Shown here one piece after another: positions 61,580-64,000 of a stretch of 64,000 bases of DNA. Made by a program: the position numbers and the translations under genes. Position 1 is the first letter of the stretch. Each line of letters begins with the position of its first letter. The DNA lies in NCBI GenBank assembly GCA_964542475.1, contig CAZIUL010000017.1, forward strand, positions 14,173 to 78,172, read 5' to 3'. The notes under the pieces are model-generated. The model did not search any database and was not told the origin of the DNA. It worked only from the letters and a program-made list of their open reading frames with translations. Source of the stretch: CAZIUL01 sp964542475 (GTDB taxonomy: Bacteria > Planctomycetota > B15-G4 > CAYZWU01).

Positions 61580-61705
61580 GGAACCCGTTTCCATCCTTTT
61601 ATAGCTTTCTATCCGGGAAAATAACCACCCATAGTCCGGGCCTAGCCCCTTTCGCCTGAACTCGAGCGGCCCAGTGGCATGGGAATAACAGCGATTTTCA
61701 TCTGG
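61580..61705 (-). repeat. Dispersed 126-bp repeat, copy 1 (decayed)
   Basis: This stretch, GGAACCCGTTTCCATCC through TTTTCATCTGG, matches 62482-62606 at roughly four of five positions. Read on the minus strand from the ATG it encodes MKIAVIP... with stop codons where copy 2 is open, so this copy is decayed. Confidence 0.65.
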
Positions 61706-61747
61706 GGTGTTTTCTTTGAGTCAGTCAGCCGACTTCCCGCCGGAAAA

Positions 61748-61842
61748 AAGGAGATGCTAACGAGTGGCCGAAGGTCCCGCTCTCAAAAAACGGTAATCCG
61801 CCGACTCCGGGTTCGTGGATTCGAATCCCACCCTCCCCGCCA
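61748..61842 (+). tRNA. tRNA-Ser-like sequence, probably a decayed gene
   Basis: A 95-base class II tRNA-like sequence ending in G-CCA. The T-arm is GTGGA-TTCGAAT-CCCAC and the 3' acceptor strand CCTCCCC is intact. A long variable arm can pair ATCCG with CGGGT. The anticodon arm is CCGCT-CTCAAAA-AACGG, giving an apparent CAA anticodon. The 5' acceptor strand is AAGGAGA where GGGGAGG is expected. The mismatches in the acceptor, anticodon and T stems are all A where G would pair, pointing to G-to-A decay of a tRNA-Ser(CGA) gene. Confidence 0.45.
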
Positions 61843-61914
61843 ACACCAATACAATTAGCCGTTTTGCAAGTAGTTTCCATCATACCCATTGATTATTGGA
61901 TGTTTATACCTGCT

Positions 61915-62286
61915 CTATACGACTTCCTTCCCAAAGGGCATGAACGACAAGGCCGTCAATTTCATGTGTTGTATCGCAAACGGAATACCAACGACAGTAA
62001 TTGCGCATAAGATTGCAAAAGCGAGATGGGTTAACGCAATCCAAATACCACCGATCAAGATCCAGATTATATTCATCACTGTGTAAAGTAATCCTGTTGA
62101 ATTTGTCGAGTGACGAACCTCTTTCCCGAAAGGCAACAGTGCAAGAGAAGAAAGCTTGATGCACTGAATTCCAAAAGGGATTCCGATGATAGTCACACAG
62201 AGAAGAAAACCGCTAAGAAGGTACTCAATAAAAAGGAAAATACCTCCACCCAGGATGATCCACAGGACGTTACCGAGCAGGCTCAT
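61915..62286 (-). CDS. yccF: YccF-family inner-membrane protein
   Basis: A 123-residue protein with four hydrophobic segments arranged as two similar halves, as in the YccF (DUF307) family: LGNVLWIILGGG, then IGIPFGIQCIKLSSLALLPFGKEV, and a second IIWILIGGIWIAL, then VGIPFAIQHMKLTALSFMPFGKEV. The repeat of IP(F)-I-Q-K-L-PFGKE in each half is diagnostic. Function is unknown; the family sits in the inner membrane. The ATG at 62286 is preferred because conserved sequence begins there. It stands alone between repeat copies. Confidence 0.9.
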   Translation of the reverse strand: MSLLGNVLWIILGGGIFLFIEYLLSGFLLCVTIIGIPFGIQCIKLSSLALLPFGKEVRHSTNSTGLLYTVMNIIWILIGGIWIALTHLAFAILCAITVVGIPFAIQHMKLTALSFMPFGKEVV

Positions 62287-62481
62287 ACTTTTAACCTTAA
62301 TATTTTTCCTAATCATTCAAATACAAGCGAAGAGTCGAGCTTCTAAATAACGGTTTTAAATTAAATATGCTTTAAATATTAATCGATCTTAGCGGATAAG
62401 CAAATCAAATGCGATTTTGACCAGCCATATAAAGTACCACCTTCAATAAACCGTTGCCCCGCCTGTCAAGGCGAATTGGAA

Positions 62482-62606
62482 GGAACCCGTTTCCATCCTT
62501 TACAGTTCTATATCCGGGAAAACAATCGCCCATACTCCGGGCCTCGCCTCTTTCGCCTGAACTCGCGCGGCGCAGTAACAAGGGAATCGCAATGATTTTC
62601 ATCTGG
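62482..62606 (-). repeat. Dispersed 126-bp repeat, copy 2 with open frame
   Basis: This is the better-preserved partner of 61580-61705. Read on the minus strand it keeps an open frame starting MKIIAIPLLLRR and passing GDCFPGYRTVKDGNGF. Whether a peptide is made is unknown. The repeat may be the end of a larger mobile or decayed element. Confidence 0.6.
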
Positions 62607-62635
62607 AAGCGCCAAATTCTCCGGAAGGAAGGCAG

Positions 62636-62790
62636 GCCGGCATGATCTCGGGCGGGTCGGCGGGCAGGCCAAGAGGTTCAAGGATCGCCCTGATCACCTT
62701 CGTCTCGGTGATTCTGGGGACCTTTTTCTTCTGTGATGCAAAATAATCTCTGACTTCCTTGCCGAGCCTAAGACCCCCTTTGTTGTATCT
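62636..62790 (-). pseudogene. C-terminal fragment resembling a transposase
   Basis: About 48 minus-strand codons read LGKEVRDYFASQKKKVPRIT, then ETKVIRAILEPLGLPADPPE. The block IRAILEPLGLPxxPP is like the C-terminal end of IS91/IS801-type transposases. There is no start and the rest of the gene is missing. The assignment is from memory of the family and is uncertain. Confidence 0.35.
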
Positions 62791-63040
62791 TAGAATCCAC
62801 CATAATTTGTCTTGGGTGGTATGAGATATGTACAGAGCAAGTACTACTCGATGCCGATCAACGCGGGATACTCGTTCGAGGCTTCGATTTCACGTATCGT
62901 CTCGCGGACGACATCGGCCTTTTCGAGACTCAGTTTCCGCGGGAAATCCTTTCTCTTCGGCAGGTAAAAGGATCATTTCTTCGATTGGGCCGGTTTTCTT
63001 TCGGTATCCAGTCTAAAATCAGCGATCCGGCCGATCGTTG

Positions 63041-63739
63041 TTACGTGATACGTCCAGCGAGCAAATCCCTTACCACCTGAACAACCTGCTGGCTCTGCAG
63101 GCGTATCGCTTCAGATTTGTAGTGATAGGGATCACGATAGTATTCTGGATGATCCTTGGATATGGTGTGCAGGTCATTGACCTGTGCGTCATATTTTTCA
63201 GCCAACTGATGCACAATGGCATTTCTGGAATCAACCAGTGCATTGAGGTTTGCTCTGGAACTGCCCGATTGCAAAGGCGTTGTGAGAGCCAGGACGATTC
63301 TTGCACAAGGCCATTTCTTCTGTATGGTTTTAAGGGCCTGTTCGTACCCGAGGCGATATTCATCATCCGTGTAGTCTACACCATGCAGACCATTGTTGAA
63401 GTGAATGACTGTAAAATGATTGTGATTCAAAACAGCTTCCAACTGTATGTGGAATGCGGGGTCAGCCACGCAGGCGGAGGTGGCAAACCTGGCACAAGCA
63501 GCCTCCTGCTGCAGAGATTTTTCGACTGTGTTGTAATAGCCTTTGGTAATGGAATCGCCCACCAACAAGACACCGGGTTTTTCCTGATTATTTGCTGATG
63601 AGATCCATATGTCGCACCATTCAATGTTCTCTCTGATTATATTTGGCCGGAGATCATCGGTGCTTTTATGAAGGCTCGAAACACAACCCGATACAAAGAC
63701 CGTTGTAGTAATTGTCAACAGACAGCATATTCTGATCAT
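63041..63739 (-). CDS. SGNH/GDSL-type lipoprotein hydrolase
   Basis: A 232-residue exported protein. The signal peptide ends with the lipobox VFVSGC (Cys19), so it should be a lipoprotein. The SGNH fold is shown by VLLVGDSITKGYY (Ser nucleophile), VIHFNNGLHGVDY with the Asn-Gly block III, and DPYHYKSEA, in which Asp and His complete the triad. Such enzymes remove acyl or acetyl esters from glycans or lipids. The protein is complete and shows no link to a neighbour, since the flanking regions are repeat-rich. The ATG at 63739 opens the signal peptide. Confidence 0.88.
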   Translation of the reverse strand: MIRICCLLTITTTVFVSGCVSSLHKSTDDLRPNIIRENIEWCDIWISSANNQEKPGVLLVGDSITKGYYNTVEKSLQQEAACARFATSACVADPAFHIQLEAVLNHNHFTVIHFNNGLHGVDYTDDEYRLGYEQALKTIQKKWPCARIVLALTTPLQSGSSRANLNALVDSRNAIVHQLAEKYDAQVNDLHTISKDHPEYYRDPYHYKSEAIRLQSQQVVQVVRDLLAGRIT

Positions 63740-64000
63740 TGTTCTTTCTCCTTACTTTCATTGCATATCCTGGAGAGTCAATGTCCTTTAAAGGATACCA
63801 AAATATAGAACGATACCAAACCCGCGCAGTTTTCAGCCTTCCCTGGATGGAAGCTCTGTAACTGTTCCCAAGAAGCTACGATTCAAAAGGCGGGGGATCC
63901 CCTTGCTGGGCCGCAGTCTCCGCTCGAAGAGTATGAAATATGCTGGCTAAGTACTTCAGTCCACAAATACAGTGACGTATAATATTGCTTTTTAAAAAAT
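63740..64000. other. Intergenic end region
   Basis: Divergent or upstream region of the lipoprotein gene. Besides the partial MITE end at 63919-63947, I see no gene or hairpin. The ribosome site GGAGAAAG for the lipoprotein lies near 63745-63752. Confidence 0.4.
63919..63947 (+). mobile_element. Partial MITE, right end
   Basis: CGAAGAGTATGAAATATGC and GGC match the right end of copies 1 and 2 (with one T for G), and TA follows at 63948-63949. Sequence upstream is only weakly similar, so this is a decayed or solo end. Confidence 0.5.

Larger units (their letters stand above)
61499..61914. other. Intergenic region with repeat copy 1 and tRNA-like sequence
   Basis: This 416-bp gap contains repeat copy 1 at 61580-61705, the tRNA-Ser-like sequence at 61748-61842 and a short A/T-rich stretch. 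No protein gene is seen. Confidence 0.5.
62287..63040. other. Long intergenic region of repeat copy 2 and gene remnants
   Basis: This 754-bp stretch has no full gene. It holds the second 126-bp repeat (62482-62606), a transposase-like C-terminal fragment (about 62636-62790), and about 42 minus-strand codons near 62845-62973 reading YLPKRKDFPRKLSLEKADVV and onward to ALIGIE and stop, with no start. It looks like a site of repeated insertion and decay. Confidence 0.55.

Overview
This 64-kb, GC-rich, gene-dense window has no rRNA, phage or CRISPR locus. The content fits an environmental bacterium of the PVC group (Planctomycetota, Kiritimatiellota, Lentisphaerota) or a neighbouring lineage. Pointers are many BamB/PQQ-like beta-propeller proteins opening with W-x-x-W/F-R-G-P motifs, sulfatase-like enzymes, alpha-L-fucosidase, a sialate O-acetylesterase-like protein, UroD-family proteins beside sugar genes, and a squalene-hopene-cyclase-like protein. 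The phylum is inferred, not shown.

Region 1 (about 164-14105 and 28583-40293, all minus strand) reads as one long operon-like series. Upstream to downstream: two secreted beta-propellers; a two-cluster ferredoxin with a Cys-rich tail; a radical SAM protein; a DUF116-polyprenyl diphosphate synthase fusion; a prenyltransferase-beta-like protein; a squalene-hopene-cyclase-like protein with a D-x-D-D motif; another beta-propeller; a LolD-type ATPase; then, after an interruption, an FtsX/MacB-type permease; beta-propeller and NHL proteins; two Tat-signal proteins, one a multi-cluster ferredoxin; a NapH/NosR-like membrane iron-sulfur protein fused to a beta-propeller; a fused NuoE-NuoF; and an FAD/iron-sulfur protein related to GltD but without the NAD(P) domain. 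Together they look like an isoprenoid-making, envelope-located redox system fed by NADH. I know of no described pathway with this gene set.

Region 2 (about 14.15-28.57 kb) is a block of other genes lying between lolD and ftsX. It holds an SGNH esterase, an alpha-galactosidase-like enzyme, a FAAL-ACP-MBOAT/SGNH acyl-transfer set, and a plus-strand glycoside-hydrolase/sugar-porter/UroD-family set. Its two ends carry 48-bp direct repeats (43/48 identical) of the lolD-end/ftsX-start junction, so the block probably split the operon by recombination.

Region 3 (40.7-64 kb) is a looser collection on both strands: beta-propellers, alpha-L-fucosidase, a predicted exported protein-L-isoaspartate methyltransferase, two sulfatase-like proteins with Thr at the nucleophile position, a KAS III-like thiolase-fold enzyme, an OPT transporter, a stand-alone receiver protein, YccF and a small SGNH lipoprotein.

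Small repeats are abundant. A 174-bp palindromic MITE occurs as three full copies, each flanked by TA, plus at least five partial ends. There are also an 89-bp tandem array, a 151-bp palindromic element, two diverged 126-bp repeats and a decayed tRNA-Ser-like sequence.
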